Shown one piece after another: positions 40,565 through 48,657 of a stretch of 64,000 bases of DNA; within the stretch, counting starts at the first letter, position 1; each line of letters starts with the position of its first letter. The DNA lies in contig CAKSDI010000002.1 in the NCBI GenBank assembly GCA_934445035.1, positions 124,001 to 188,000 of the forward strand, read 5' to 3'. This DNA is from an uncultured Eubacteriales bacterium. GTDB taxonomy: Bacteria; Bacillota; Clostridia; Oscillospirales; Acutalibacteraceae. The notes beneath the pieces are model-generated. The model was not told the origin of the DNA, made no database searches, and saw only the letters and a list, made by a program, of their open reading frames with translations. The position numbers and the translations under genes were made by a program.

Positions 40565-41527
40565 TTGATATTGTGTGATGCCGCCGCATTCAGCGATCAG
40601 TCTCTAGGGCGGAAAAAAAGCGAAACAAAATGCGATATCAGAACGGAGTTTCAAAGGGACAGGGACAGGATCATCCACTGTAAAGCTTTCAGAAGACTTA
40701 AGCATAAAACGCAGGTTTTTTTATCTCCCGAATCCGATCATTACAGAACAAGACTTACCCACACATTAGAAGTAGCGCAGATAGCGCGGACTATCGCCAG
40801 AGCCTTAAGATTAAACGAGGACTTGACAGAGGCTATAGCTTTAGGCCACGACCTCGGGCATACGCCGTTCGGCCACGCCGGCGAGCGTGCGCTAAACGAG
40901 CTTTTTGCTCCCGGATTTACTCACTTTGAGCAAAGCGTGAGAGTTTGCGAAAAACTTGAGAAAAACGGCGCAGGCCTTAACCTTACCTATGAAGTGATAG
41001 ACGGGATATTAAATCACACCAAAGGCGAATGGGCAAAAACAGCCGAGGGTAAAATAGTTCGGTTTGCCGACCGCATTGCTTACATAAATCACGATATCGA
41101 CGACGCGATACGGGCGGGAGTTCTTTTAAAAGAAGAAATTCCTAAAGAAATTTCAGAAAATTTAGGCGATACCAAAAGCAAAAGAATAACCACTCTTGTA
41201 AATTCGGTCATAAGTTCAAGCAAGAATAAGGATATTTCTTTCGATCCTGAAACAGAAAAGTATTTTGAGCTTCTTCATGCTTTCTTATTTGAGGCTGTTT
41301 ATTTCAATAAAAAGGCAAAAGCCGAGGAAGAAAAAGTGGGAGCGCTTATTGAAACATTATATAAATATTTCATTTCCGATCCCTTAAGATTTTCAGAAGA
41401 ATACAGGCTTATCTGCGAGGAAGAGGGAAAAGAGCGCGCGGCTGTGGATTATATAGCGGGAATGACCGATCATTTCGCTGTTACAAAATATTCGGATATC
41501 TGTATTCCTAAATCCTGGAGCGTGTAA
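40565..41527 (+). CDS. dgt: deoxyguanosinetriphosphate triphosphohydrolase-like protein (start probably further upstream)
   Basis: This HD-domain hydrolase cleaves dNTPs to deoxynucleosides and triphosphate. The core is CDIRTEFQRDRDRIIHCKAFRRLKHKTQVF (split here by its family gap), then HTLEVAQIARTIARAL with the first HD histidine, and GHDLGHTPFGHAGE. The TTG at 40565 has no ribosome site at a good distance. In the same frame, codons back to 40526 encode a segment (NIRIRSEKTEHLILC) that fits the family N-terminus. An AGGTGG (40514-40519) lies six bases before an ACG codon at 40526. No ATG, GTG or TTG start lies between the upstream stop (40523-40525) and 40565. The true start may therefore be non-canonical. 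Confidence 0.88.
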   Translation: MILCDAAAFSDQSLGRKKSETKCDIRTEFQRDRDRIIHCKAFRRLKHKTQVFLSPESDHYRTRLTHTLEVAQIARTIARALRLNEDLTEAIALGHDLGHTPFGHAGERALNELFAPGFTHFEQSVRVCEKLEKNGAGLNLTYEVIDGILNHTKGEWAKTAEGKIVRFADRIAYINHDIDDAIRAGVLLKEEIPKEISENLGDTKSKRITTLVNSVISSSKNKDISFDPETEKYFELLHAFLFEAVYFNKKAKAEEEKVGALIETLYKYFISDPLRFSEEYRLICEEEGKERAAVDYIAGMTDHFAVTKYSDICIPKSWSV

Positions 41528-41554
41528 AATTTAAAAAAGGAGGGCAGAGATTTA

Positions 41555-43327
41555 GTGGCTATAAATGAAGAGATAATAAATGAAATAAAGTATAAAAACC
41601 CCATAGAATCGGTTGTATCCGATTATGTTAATCTAAAGCACCGCGGGAAAACGCTTGTAGGTCTTTGCCCGTTTCACAATGAAAAAACTCCGTCGTTTAC
41701 CGTCTATCCGCAAAACGGCTCGTTTTACTGCTTCGGCTGCGGAGCGGGAGGCGATGTTATAAGCTTTGTGCGGCTTATGGACAGACTTGATTATATCGAC
41801 GCCGTGAAATCCCTTGCCGAAAAAAGCGGAATAACTCTTGCAGACGATGAATATTCCGATTCTATGCAGAGGCTTAAAAACACGATTTATGAGATAAACC
41901 GTGAAACGGCGATGTTTTATCACAATTATCTTATGTCGCCGAGCGGAAAATGGGCGCTTGACTATTATTTATCAAGAGGACTTAAAATGTCCACTATCAA
42001 GCACTTCGGATTAGGCGCCGCTCCTGAAAATTCCTGGGATTCACTTTTTAACTTTTTAAAGTCCAAAGGATTTTCCGTTGCCGATATGCTTGCGGCAAAT
42101 GTTATTTCTAAAGGAAGAAACGGCGGCTATTACGACAGATTTCGCCATAGAACGGTTTTTCCGATTATAAATATCCGCTCAAAAGTTATAGGCTTCAGCT
42201 CCCGCGCAATGCCTGGAGATGAAAAGGCGGGAGGAAAATATGTCAATACTTCCGACACTCCGGTCTATAAAAAAAGCGAAAATCTTTTCGGAATGAATTT
42301 TGCAAAAAATTATTGCTCGGACAGTATAATTCTTGTCGAGGGTAATATGGATGTTATAAGCGTTCACCAGGCAGGGCTGCAAAATGCAGTCGCGGCTTTA
42401 GGCACTGCTTTTACCTCCGAACAGGCTAAGCTTATGTCGAGATATACAAAGGAAGTAATCCTTACTATGGACGCCGACGCGGCAGGGCAAAAGGCTGTAA
42501 AAAAAGCCGCGGAAATACTTAAAAACACGGGGCTTGAAATAAAAGTCGCCGTTGTTCCAGACGGTAAGGACCCTGACGAATATATAAAGAAAAACGGGGC
42601 TGAAAAATTCAAAAAGGTCATAGAAAACGCGGTTCCGCTTATTGAATACGATCTCTTAGCAGCAGCCTCCGATATCGATCCCGAAGATGATTCGGGAAAG
42701 CTTAAATATCTTTCCGCCGCCGCTGATATAATCGCTTCGACAGAGGATATAGTTGAAAGAGATCTTTATATCGGCAGGCTTTCGGAAAAATTCGGGGTTA
42801 CGAGAACGGCTCTTGAAACAAAGGTAAGAGAGCTTAGAAAAAAGAAAGTAAATAATAACAGAAAAAAGACGATAAACGAAGTTATTCATCCTAAATTTTC
42901 TTCCGATGATATAAATCCTCAGCGCAGAACATCGCCTTACGGGACTAACGCCGAGGAAACGCTTATCGCAATCCTTCTTCAGCACCCCGATCTTGCGGAG
43001 TATGCCGAAGAAAATATAAAACCCGAGGAATTTATAACTTCCTTGAATAAAAAGATCTTCGAGCGGATATCGCAGTTAAGCCGCGAGGGGAGAAACACGG
43101 ATATATCATATTTTTCGGATATCCTTTCAGTAAGAGAATCAGGGTATTTGACAAGATTATTAAACAGTGAAAAAGGCGAAAAAAACGCGCTTATCGTTCT
43201 TAAAGACAGCATAAAGGTTATAAAGGACGAAAAGCTAAGGATCTCGGCTCTTAATTCTGCGGATCTCTCGCTTGATGACTGGGCAATGAAAATGAAAAAA
43301 ATTATAGAAGATAAACAAAAGGGGTAA
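41555..43327 (+). CDS. dnaG: DNA primase
   Basis: This 590-residue primase starts with a CHC2 zinc finger (CPFHNEKTPSF, then FYCFGCGAGGD, about 39-67). A catalytic core and TOPRIM domain follow (LVEGNMDVISVHQAG at about 258-272 and TMDADAAGQKA), and then a C-terminal DnaB-binding helical domain (about 450-590). It makes RNA primers at replication forks. The start is GTG at 41555, with AAGGAGGG upstream. It heads the dnaG-rpoD macromolecular synthesis operon, five bases before rpoD. Confidence 0.96.
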   Translation: MAINEEIINEIKYKNPIESVVSDYVNLKHRGKTLVGLCPFHNEKTPSFTVYPQNGSFYCFGCGAGGDVISFVRLMDRLDYIDAVKSLAEKSGITLADDEYSDSMQRLKNTIYEINRETAMFYHNYLMSPSGKWALDYYLSRGLKMSTIKHFGLGAAPENSWDSLFNFLKSKGFSVADMLAANVISKGRNGGYYDRFRHRTVFPIINIRSKVIGFSSRAMPGDEKAGGKYVNTSDTPVYKKSENLFGMNFAKNYCSDSIILVEGNMDVISVHQAGLQNAVAALGTAFTSEQAKLMSRYTKEVILTMDADAAGQKAVKKAAEILKNTGLEIKVAVVPDGKDPDEYIKKNGAEKFKKVIENAVPLIEYDLLAAASDIDPEDDSGKLKYLSAAADIIASTEDIVERDLYIGRLSEKFGVTRTALETKVRELRKKKVNNNRKKTINEVIHPKFSSDDINPQRRTSPYGTNAEETLIAILLQHPDLAEYAEENIKPEEFITSLNKKIFERISQLSREGRNTDISYFSDILSVRESGYLTRLLNSEKGEKNALIVLKDSIKVIKDEKLRISALNSADLSLDDWAMKMKKIIEDKQKG

Positions 43328-43332
43328 ACAAA

Positions 43333-44397
43333 ATGGAAAATCAGGAAAACAAAAACATTAAGGATACCGAAAACATCACAACCAATGAAGACGGTTTCAG
43401 CGATAAGGATGTTTCGATAGACGAAATTGAAAATGCGCCTGAAGAAGAAACCGAGCTTTATGCCGAGCCTCCTATTCTTGAGAGAGATTTTGATGAGGAG
43501 CCTACCGACGACGAGTTAGAGCTCGAAGAGATGAATATTGAAAATATTGAAGATGACAGCTTTATCGACAATATTTCTCTTGACGATCCCGTTAAGGTTT
43601 ATCTCCGCGAAATAGGAAGAGTTCCTCTTTTAAGCTATGAGGAAGAAATAGAGCTTGCAGTTAAGATAAGCGAGGGCGATGAGTACGCTAAAAAGCGCCT
43701 TACAGAAGCAAATTTAAGACTTGTTGTAAGTATAGCTAAAAAATATGTGGGAAGAGGAATGTATTTCCTCGATCTTATTCAGGAGGGAAATGTCGGTCTT
43801 ATTAAAGCTGTTGATAAATTCGATTATACCAAGGGCTTTAAATTTTCCACTTATGCAACATGGTGGATAAGGCAGGCTATAACCAGAGCCATTGCCGATC
43901 AGGCAAGAACCATAAGAATTCCCGTGCATATGGTCGAAACTATAAACAGGCTTAAAAAAGTCCAGAGCCAGCTTCTCCACGAGAACGGTTATGAGCCGAG
44001 CGAAGAGCTTATCGCTGAAAAAATGGAGCTACCCGTTGAAAGAGTAAGAGAAATTATGAGAGTGGCTCAGGAGCCTGTTTCAATGGAAACACCGATAGGC
44101 CCCGAAGAGGATTCAAGACTTATGGACTTTATCCGCGATGAGGAGGCTTTAGCTCCCGATGACGCCGCGCTTAAAACGATCACCAATGAAGATATCGACA
44201 GCGTGCTTCACACTCTCACTCCGCGCGAGGAATCGGTCATTCGCCTGCGCTTCGGCTTGCAGGACGGCAGGTGCCACACCCTTGAAGAGGTGGGAACCGA
44301 ATTCAATGTAACGCGAGAAAGAATAAGACAGATAGAGGCAAAGGCTTTAAGAAAGCTTCGCCATCCTGTAAGAAGCAATAAATTCAAAGAGAAATAA
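43333..44397 (+). CDS. rpoD: primary RNA polymerase sigma factor (sigma-A)
   Basis: This 354-residue housekeeping sigma factor has an acidic N-terminus of about 85 residues in place of a full region 1.1. Region 1.2 follows (DPVKVYLREIGRVPLLS, about 85-101), and region 2 with NLRLVVSIAKKYVGRGM, FLDLIQEGNVGLIKAVDKFDY and STYATWWIRQAITRAIADQ (each split at gaps). Region 3 comes next, and region 4 has TPREESVIRLRFGL and TLEEVGTEFNVTRERIRQIE. It recognises TTGACA/TATAAT promoters, matching those seen in the window. It follows dnaG by five bases. Confidence 0.97.
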   Translation: MENQENKNIKDTENITTNEDGFSDKDVSIDEIENAPEEETELYAEPPILERDFDEEPTDDELELEEMNIENIEDDSFIDNISLDDPVKVYLREIGRVPLLSYEEEIELAVKISEGDEYAKKRLTEANLRLVVSIAKKYVGRGMYFLDLIQEGNVGLIKAVDKFDYTKGFKFSTYATWWIRQAITRAIADQARTIRIPVHMVETINRLKKVQSQLLHENGYEPSEELIAEKMELPVERVREIMRVAQEPVSMETPIGPEEDSRLMDFIRDEEALAPDDAALKTITNEDIDSVLHTLTPREESVIRLRFGLQDGRCHTLEEVGTEFNVTRERIRQIEAKALRKLRHPVRSNKFKEK

Positions 44398-44409
44398 GGA
44401 ATAATTACA

Positions 44410-44664
44410 ATGAAATACACATATAAAACTAAAGGAGTTTGTTCTCAGAAAATCGAACTTGAAATCGAAAACGATATTCTTAAATCCGTAACTTTTACAG
44501 GCGGCTGCAACGGAAATTTGCAGGGTATAGGAAGTCTTGTAAAGGATATGAAGATAGATGATGTTATAAATAAACTCAGCGGAATAAAATGCGGCTTTAA
44601 GAATTCATCGTGTCCCGATCAGTTGGCTGAGGCATTAAAGGAATATAAATCTACCGCGAGGTGA
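44410..44664 (+). CDS. TSCPD domain protein (TIGR03905 type)
   Basis: This 84-residue protein has the TSCPD pattern: YKTKGVCSQKIELEI, TGGCNGNLQGI and SSCPDQLAEAL, with Cys residues at about 11, 34, 60 and 67 that may bind a metal. The TSCPD domain is found at the end of adenosylcobalamin-dependent ribonucleotide reductases; this stand-alone form is of unknown function and may help nucleotide reduction. It follows rpoD by 12 bases and overlaps the reach of the next gene's ribosome site. Confidence 0.85.
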   Translation: MKYTYKTKGVCSQKIELEIENDILKSVTFTGGCNGNLQGIGSLVKDMKIDDVINKLSGIKCGFKNSSCPDQLAEALKEYKSTAR

Positions 44665-44669
44665 AAAAA

Positions 44670-45197
44670 GTGTGCCAGGATAGAGATGTCAAAATATTTG
44701 ACGCGGGCAGTTCTTATAAAAAGCCTGAACAAAATTTCCCCGAGGTCAAGCTGTCTAAAGAAGATCTTATGAAAGCAAAAACCGCGGGCGAAAGAGTAGC
44801 GAAAAGCTTTATAGAGGCTGTCAGCTCCACTTCCGATGACGAGGCAAACGATTTTGAATTGCTTCATCAGAGAAGACTTTTGCTGTCCTTTACCGCAAAT
44901 ATCGGTTTTGAAAGATTTATAAGCAACGAGGCATTAAGCGAAAGAGCGCACAGAAGCTTTCTTAATTCTTTAAAAGCGGAGCAAAAGGATATTTATGAAA
45001 CCGCTGTAGACACGGGCGCATTCTCATTTTATTATCTTGCTTACAGGCGGGCTAATGAAGTCGAGCGAAGAATGGGGCAGACCTTTGCTATGCTCTGCTC
45101 GCATGACGGCGACCCGATCTTCCAGGAACTCGGAGAGGCGATCTACTGCTGGTTTTCTTCGGAAACGGAAAAGATAATCAAAGAAATATTTGAATAA
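44670..45197 (+). CDS. conserved protein of unknown function, next to rpoD
   Basis: I do not recognise this 175-residue soluble protein. It is mostly helical and charged, with KLSKEDLMKAKTAGERVAKSF, QRRLLLSFTANIGFERFI and a late Cys pair (ALMCS-like and IYCWF). It has no signal peptide, no membrane segment and no known motif. The GTG at 44670 is chosen because GAGGTG (44657-44662) is seven bases before it; the GTG at 44661 overlaps the stop of the preceding gene. Its place behind dnaG, rpoD and the TSCPD gene, with no terminator between, suggests cotranscription with replication and transcription genes. Confidence 0.75.
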   Translation: MCQDRDVKIFDAGSSYKKPEQNFPEVKLSKEDLMKAKTAGERVAKSFIEAVSSTSDDEANDFELLHQRRLLLSFTANIGFERFISNEALSERAHRSFLNSLKAEQKDIYETAVDTGAFSFYYLAYRRANEVERRMGQTFAMLCSHDGDPIFQELGEAIYCWFSSETEKIIKEIFE

Positions 45198-45203
45198 TGT
45201 TAT

Positions 45204-45247
45204 AAAAATCCCCTTTAAAGAATAAAATTCAATAAAGGGGGATTTTT
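45204..45247 (+). terminator. terminator-like hairpin that contains the ribosome site of the amidase gene
   Basis: Stem pairs 45204-45217 with 45233-45247, allowing one bulged G, around a 15-base loop. The 3' arm ends in ATTTTT, directly followed by the ATG at 45248. The ribosome site AAGGGGG (45235-45241) is inside the arm. Confidence 0.7.
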
Positions 45248-45793
45248 ATGCCTAAAATTTACTTAAGTCCATCAACGCAGGAGTTTAATCCTTATGTTAT
45301 CGGCGGAAACGAAGAATATTATATGAATTTAATAGCCGACGCTATGGAACCGTATCTTTATGCCACGGGTATAGAGTTTACGAGGAATACTCCCGATATG
45401 ACCGCCGCTTCCTCTATAGCGGCTTCGAATGCGGGAAATTATGATCTTCATTTAGCTATTCATTCAAACGCCACAGCAGGCGCGCAGGGCAATGTGAGAG
45501 GGAGCGAGGTTTATTATTATCCCACAAGTATAAACGGTCAGCGGGCGGCTGAAATAATAGCGAATAATCTTCAGATGATCTATCCTCTGCCGGAAAGGGT
45601 AAGGGCTATTGAAACAAGAACGCTCGGCGAGGTCAGAAGGACCCGTGCACCGAGCGTTTTAGTAGAGCTTGCGTATCACGATAATTATGATGACGCCGTA
45701 TGGATAAGAGATAATATAGACGAAATAGCGAGAAATCTAGTGCTTTCTTTAGCGGATTATTTTGATCTGCCTTTTAAAATGCCTATATCTTAA
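45248..45793 (+). CDS. N-acetylmuramoyl-L-alanine amidase-like protein (Amidase_3 fold)
   Basis: This 181-residue protein has the Amidase_3 fold: KIYLSPSTQEF at the N-terminus, Glu22/Glu23, HLAIHSNA with His72, and VLVELAYHDN with the catalytic-position Glu140. The first zinc histidine (DPGHGG in typical enzymes) is replaced by Ser/Thr (SPST), so zinc binding may differ or be lost. There is no signal peptide, unlike CwlC-type exported spore amidases with one. Similar short proteins are made in the mother cell. Expression is probably controlled by the upstream hairpin, which holds its ribosome site. It runs into glnN tail to tail with an 11-base overlap. Confidence 0.8.
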   Translation: MPKIYLSPSTQEFNPYVIGGNEEYYMNLIADAMEPYLYATGIEFTRNTPDMTAASSIAASNAGNYDLHLAIHSNATAGAQGNVRGSEVYYYPTSINGQRAAEIIANNLQMIYPLPERVRAIETRTLGEVRRTRAPSVLVELAYHDNYDDAVWIRDNIDEIARNLVLSLADYFDLPFKMPIS

Positions 45794-47867
45794 AAAGCAG
45801 GTCGCCGTAACTCGGATAAGGCCAATATTCGCGGGATATGAGAGTTTCGGCAGTATCGGAAAGCTTTCTTATTTCTTCCATTAAGCTTAAAACTTCATTT
45901 TTATAAATTCCTGCCGAATCGATAAGCTTGTCGGTTTCGGCAGCTTTTTTTGTGCTTTCTTCAAGCTTTTGAGTAAGCGAGTAAAGGTTTTCAGAAATAT
46001 CCGAAAGCTTTTTTGAAATCGCTTTTTCTGCGGCTGCTTCAAGCCCTGCAGCCGTTTTATTTGCTATGAGAGTGCAAAGCTTATCTGAATATTTGAATAT
46101 TGCGGGTAAAACATCGCGGTTGATCATTTCAATTAAAGTGAGCGACTCTATATGAATGATCTTTCCGTATTTTTCAAGAGCTGTATCGGCTCTGCATATA
46201 AGCTCTGTTTTATTTAGTACTCCGTGCCTTTCAAAAAGCTCAAAATTTCTTTTGGTGCAAAGATAAGGCACAGCGTCAAAAGTGGTGCGAAGATTTAAAA
46301 GGCCTCTTTTTTCGGCTTCTTTTTCCCACTCTTTTGAGTATCCGTCGCCGTCAAAAAGAATTCGCTTATGCGCGGAAATAGTTTCTTTGATAATAGCTAA
46401 AACTTCCGATTCAAAATCCTCTGCATTTTCAATTCTTTGAGCGAACTGCGAGAAAACATCGGCTACCATAGTGTTTATCATAATATTCGCGTCTGAAATC
46501 GAAGCGGATGAGCCGAGCATTCTGAATTCGAATTTATTTCCTGTGAAAGCGAAAGGAGAAGTTCTGTTTCTGTCGGTATTATCCTTGCGTATATAGGGGA
46601 TAGTGTCAGTCCCGACGGTCATTTTTACTTTTCCCGTATCGTTATGCCTTGCGCCCCTGTCGATATCCTTTAAAAGAGCGGATAGCTCTTCTCCTAAATA
46701 CATTGAAACTATCGCCGGCGGCGCTTCCGCCGCACCGAGCCTGTGGTCATTGCCTGCCGAGGCCACGGCAATTCTCAAAAGATCCTGATGATCGTCAACA
46801 GCCTGAATAACCGCGCAAAGAGTTAATAAAAACAGCTTGTTTTCACTCGGCGTTTTCCCGGGCTTTAAAAGATTTATTCCGGTGTCTGTAGAAAGCGACC
46901 AGTTGTTGTGCTTGCCTGAGCCGTTTACTCCCGCAAAAGGCTTTTCGTGCAAAAGGCAAACAAGTCCGTGCTTATCAGCAAGCTTTTTCATAAGCTCCAT
47001 AGTAAGCTGATTGTGGTCGGCTGCAATATTGGTTGTTGTAAAAATAGGGGCAAGCTCGTGCTGAGCCGGAGCGGCTTCGTTATGCTCGGTCTTAGCAAGC
47101 ACTCCGAGCTTCCAAAGCTCTAGATCAAGCTCTTTCATAAATGCCGCAACGCGCGGCTTTATTACTCCGAAATAATGATCGTCCATTTCCTGGCCTTTAG
47201 GAGGTGCGGCGCCTAAAAGCGTTCTTCCGCAAAACATCAGGTCGGGTCTTTTCTTAAAAAGCTCTTTATCTACTAAAAAATATTCCTGCTCCGGTCCGAC
47301 GGTAGTATCAATATGTTTAACATCATTCATACCAAAAAGCTTTATTATTCGCATAACCTGCTTATTGAGCGCGTCCATACTGCGCAAAAGCGGAGTTTTC
47401 TGATCTAAAGCCTCTCCGCCATAAGAGCAAAAGGCTGTGGGAATGCAGAGAGTTGCGTCTTTAACAAAGGCATAGGAGCTCGGATCCCAGGCGGTATAAC
47501 CCCTTGCCTCAAAGGTCGCTCTAATTCCTCCAGAGGGGAAAGAAGAGGCGTCAGGCTCGCCTTTTATCAGCTCTTTGCCCGAAAATTCCATTATTATCCT
47601 GCCGTCTTTACCCGGGGCAATAAAACTATCGTGCTTTTCGGCTGTGATGCCTGTGAGCGGCTGGAACCAGTGAGTATAATGAGTAGCGCCTTTTTCTATA
47701 GCCCAGTCTTTCATAACCGAAGCGACGGTATCGGCGATATGGCTGTCAATTCCTTTGCCTAAGCTTATGGCTTTTTTTATGGAATTATATGTACTTACAG
47801 GCAGCCTTTCTTTCATTACGCTGTCATTAAATACCATACTGCCGAATAATTCTTCTGTTTTAGTCAA
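45783..47867 (-). CDS. glnN: glutamine synthetase type III
   Basis: This 694-residue cytoplasmic enzyme is GSIII, the large dodecameric form found in Bacteroidetes, cyanobacteria and Clostridia, which makes glutamine from glutamate, ammonia and ATP. Family motifs include THYTHWFQPLTG near the N-terminus, VGPEQEYFLVD (metal-binding Glu), EHNEAAPAQHELAPIF and GSGKHNNWSLST. The start is TTG at 47867, eight bases after AGGGG; the in-frame extension to 47918 has no ribosome site. The length fits the family (about 700-730). It has its own promoter and converges with the amidase gene without a terminator between. Confidence 0.95.
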   Translation of the reverse strand: MTKTEELFGSMVFNDSVMKERLPVSTYNSIKKAISLGKGIDSHIADTVASVMKDWAIEKGATHYTHWFQPLTGITAEKHDSFIAPGKDGRIIMEFSGKELIKGEPDASSFPSGGIRATFEARGYTAWDPSSYAFVKDATLCIPTAFCSYGGEALDQKTPLLRSMDALNKQVMRIIKLFGMNDVKHIDTTVGPEQEYFLVDKELFKKRPDLMFCGRTLLGAAPPKGQEMDDHYFGVIKPRVAAFMKELDLELWKLGVLAKTEHNEAAPAQHELAPIFTTTNIAADHNQLTMELMKKLADKHGLVCLLHEKPFAGVNGSGKHNNWSLSTDTGINLLKPGKTPSENKLFLLTLCAVIQAVDDHQDLLRIAVASAGNDHRLGAAEAPPAIVSMYLGEELSALLKDIDRGARHNDTGKVKMTVGTDTIPYIRKDNTDRNRTSPFAFTGNKFEFRMLGSSASISDANIMINTMVADVFSQFAQRIENAEDFESEVLAIIKETISAHKRILFDGDGYSKEWEKEAEKRGLLNLRTTFDAVPYLCTKRNFELFERHGVLNKTELICRADTALEKYGKIIHIESLTLIEMINRDVLPAIFKYSDKLCTLIANKTAAGLEAAAEKAISKKLSDISENLYSLTQKLEESTKKAAETDKLIDSAGIYKNEVLSLMEEIRKLSDTAETLISREYWPYPSYGDLLFKI

Positions 47868-47900
47868 AAAAACAACCCCTATTAAAGCATTAATAATATA

Positions 47901-47929
47901 AGTATAAATCAATTTCAATTTAAAGTCAA
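47901..47929 (-). promoter_or_regulatory. sigma-A promoter of glnN
   Basis: On the minus strand TTGACT (plus 47924-47929), 17 bases, TATACT (plus 47901-47906), 33 bases before the TTG start. Confidence 0.7.
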
Positions 47930-47989
47930 CCGATAGGAATTTAAGTTTTTTAATTAATGTTTTTAATCAGATTATGTTAATAAAGTAAG

Positions 47990-48030
47990 CCGAAGTCAAT
48001 TTTAACTTAATAAAATTAACTTCGGTTTTT
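47990..48030 (-). terminator. hairpin downstream of the LCP-like gene
   Basis: A 13-bp stem with one mismatch (47990-48003 with 48012-48025). The strongest T-run is on the plus strand; on the minus strand the tail is only moderately U-rich. Confidence 0.5.
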
Positions 48031-48626
48031 TAAAAAAATATAAAATTATTAACCATACTATTAGTGTGATAATGCCAAAAATATGTGTCGAAAGCGGAAA
48101 TATTTGTATCAGCCGAGTTCAGTATAGCGGAAATTTTATCTTTTGTCAGATCTGTCTTTTTTAAAGCTGAAAAAAAGGCGGTTATAATATCTTTTCTTAA
48201 AATTGTATCGGAAGATAGCATATTCATTGCCTGAACGCCTGTGCAACGGACATTCTGACCGTTTACCGAAAGCTCTATTCCTCCGACACTGTCTATTATC
48301 TCGGCAGAAGAGTTATAATTCAGCTTAATATACTTTTCGGTTTGACTTTCAGCCTCTTTTAAAACTATCTTATTTCCCTTAAAATCGAGGCTTAAAAGCA
48401 TTTTGCTTTCATCCGAAAAAATAATAGTGATATCCATATTATCAGGCAGCGAATCAGTATAAGGAACATCGTTCTTTTTATTTTCCGCATTTTTTAATCT
48501 TACCGTGCCGGCTTTTTTGCATAAAAAAAGATAGCAAAATGTAAACCCCGAAAAAATCAGTGCGCTTAGCAGTACTGTGAGAAAAACTCTTAAAATATCT
48601 TTTCTTTTGGAATTAAAATTACCCAT
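48030..48626 (-). CDS. membrane-anchored protein with a reduced LCP-like domain
   Basis: This 198-residue protein has one N-terminal membrane segment (about 13-35) and an extracellular part that resembles the core of LytR-CpsA-Psr proteins. SVGGIELSVNG (compare IGGVEVxV in LCP) is followed by CTGVQAMNMLS (compare LxGxQALxYxR) and KDIITAFFSAL. The arginines that bind the pyrophosphate in true LCP ligases are not evident and the domain is short, so it may be a non-catalytic relative. The likeness is remote. The start codon lies in a 15-bp perfect hairpin. It sits after a hydrolase gene at the end of the wall-related block, which fits an envelope role. Confidence 0.6.
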   Translation of the reverse strand: MGNFNSKRKDILRVFLTVLLSALIFSGFTFCYLFLCKKAGTVRLKNAENKKNDVPYTDSLPDNMDITIIFSDESKMLLSLDFKGNKIVLKEAESQTEKYIKLNYNSSAEIIDSVGGIELSVNGQNVRCTGVQAMNMLSSDTILRKDIITAFFSALKKTDLTKDKISAILNSADTNISAFDTYFWHYHTNSMVNNFIFF

Positions 48627-48654
48627 AATATCACCTATTTGATATTATGGGTAA
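48619..48654 (-). promoter_or_regulatory. perfect 15-bp hairpin covering the start codon of the LCP-like gene
   Basis: 48619-48633 pairs perfectly with 48640-48654 around a 6-base loop. On the minus strand the ATG (48624-48626) is in the 3' arm and AGGTGAT spans the loop and the arm. TTTTAATT follows. It may be a weak terminator or a translational switch. Confidence 0.6.
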
Positions 48655-48657
48655 AAT

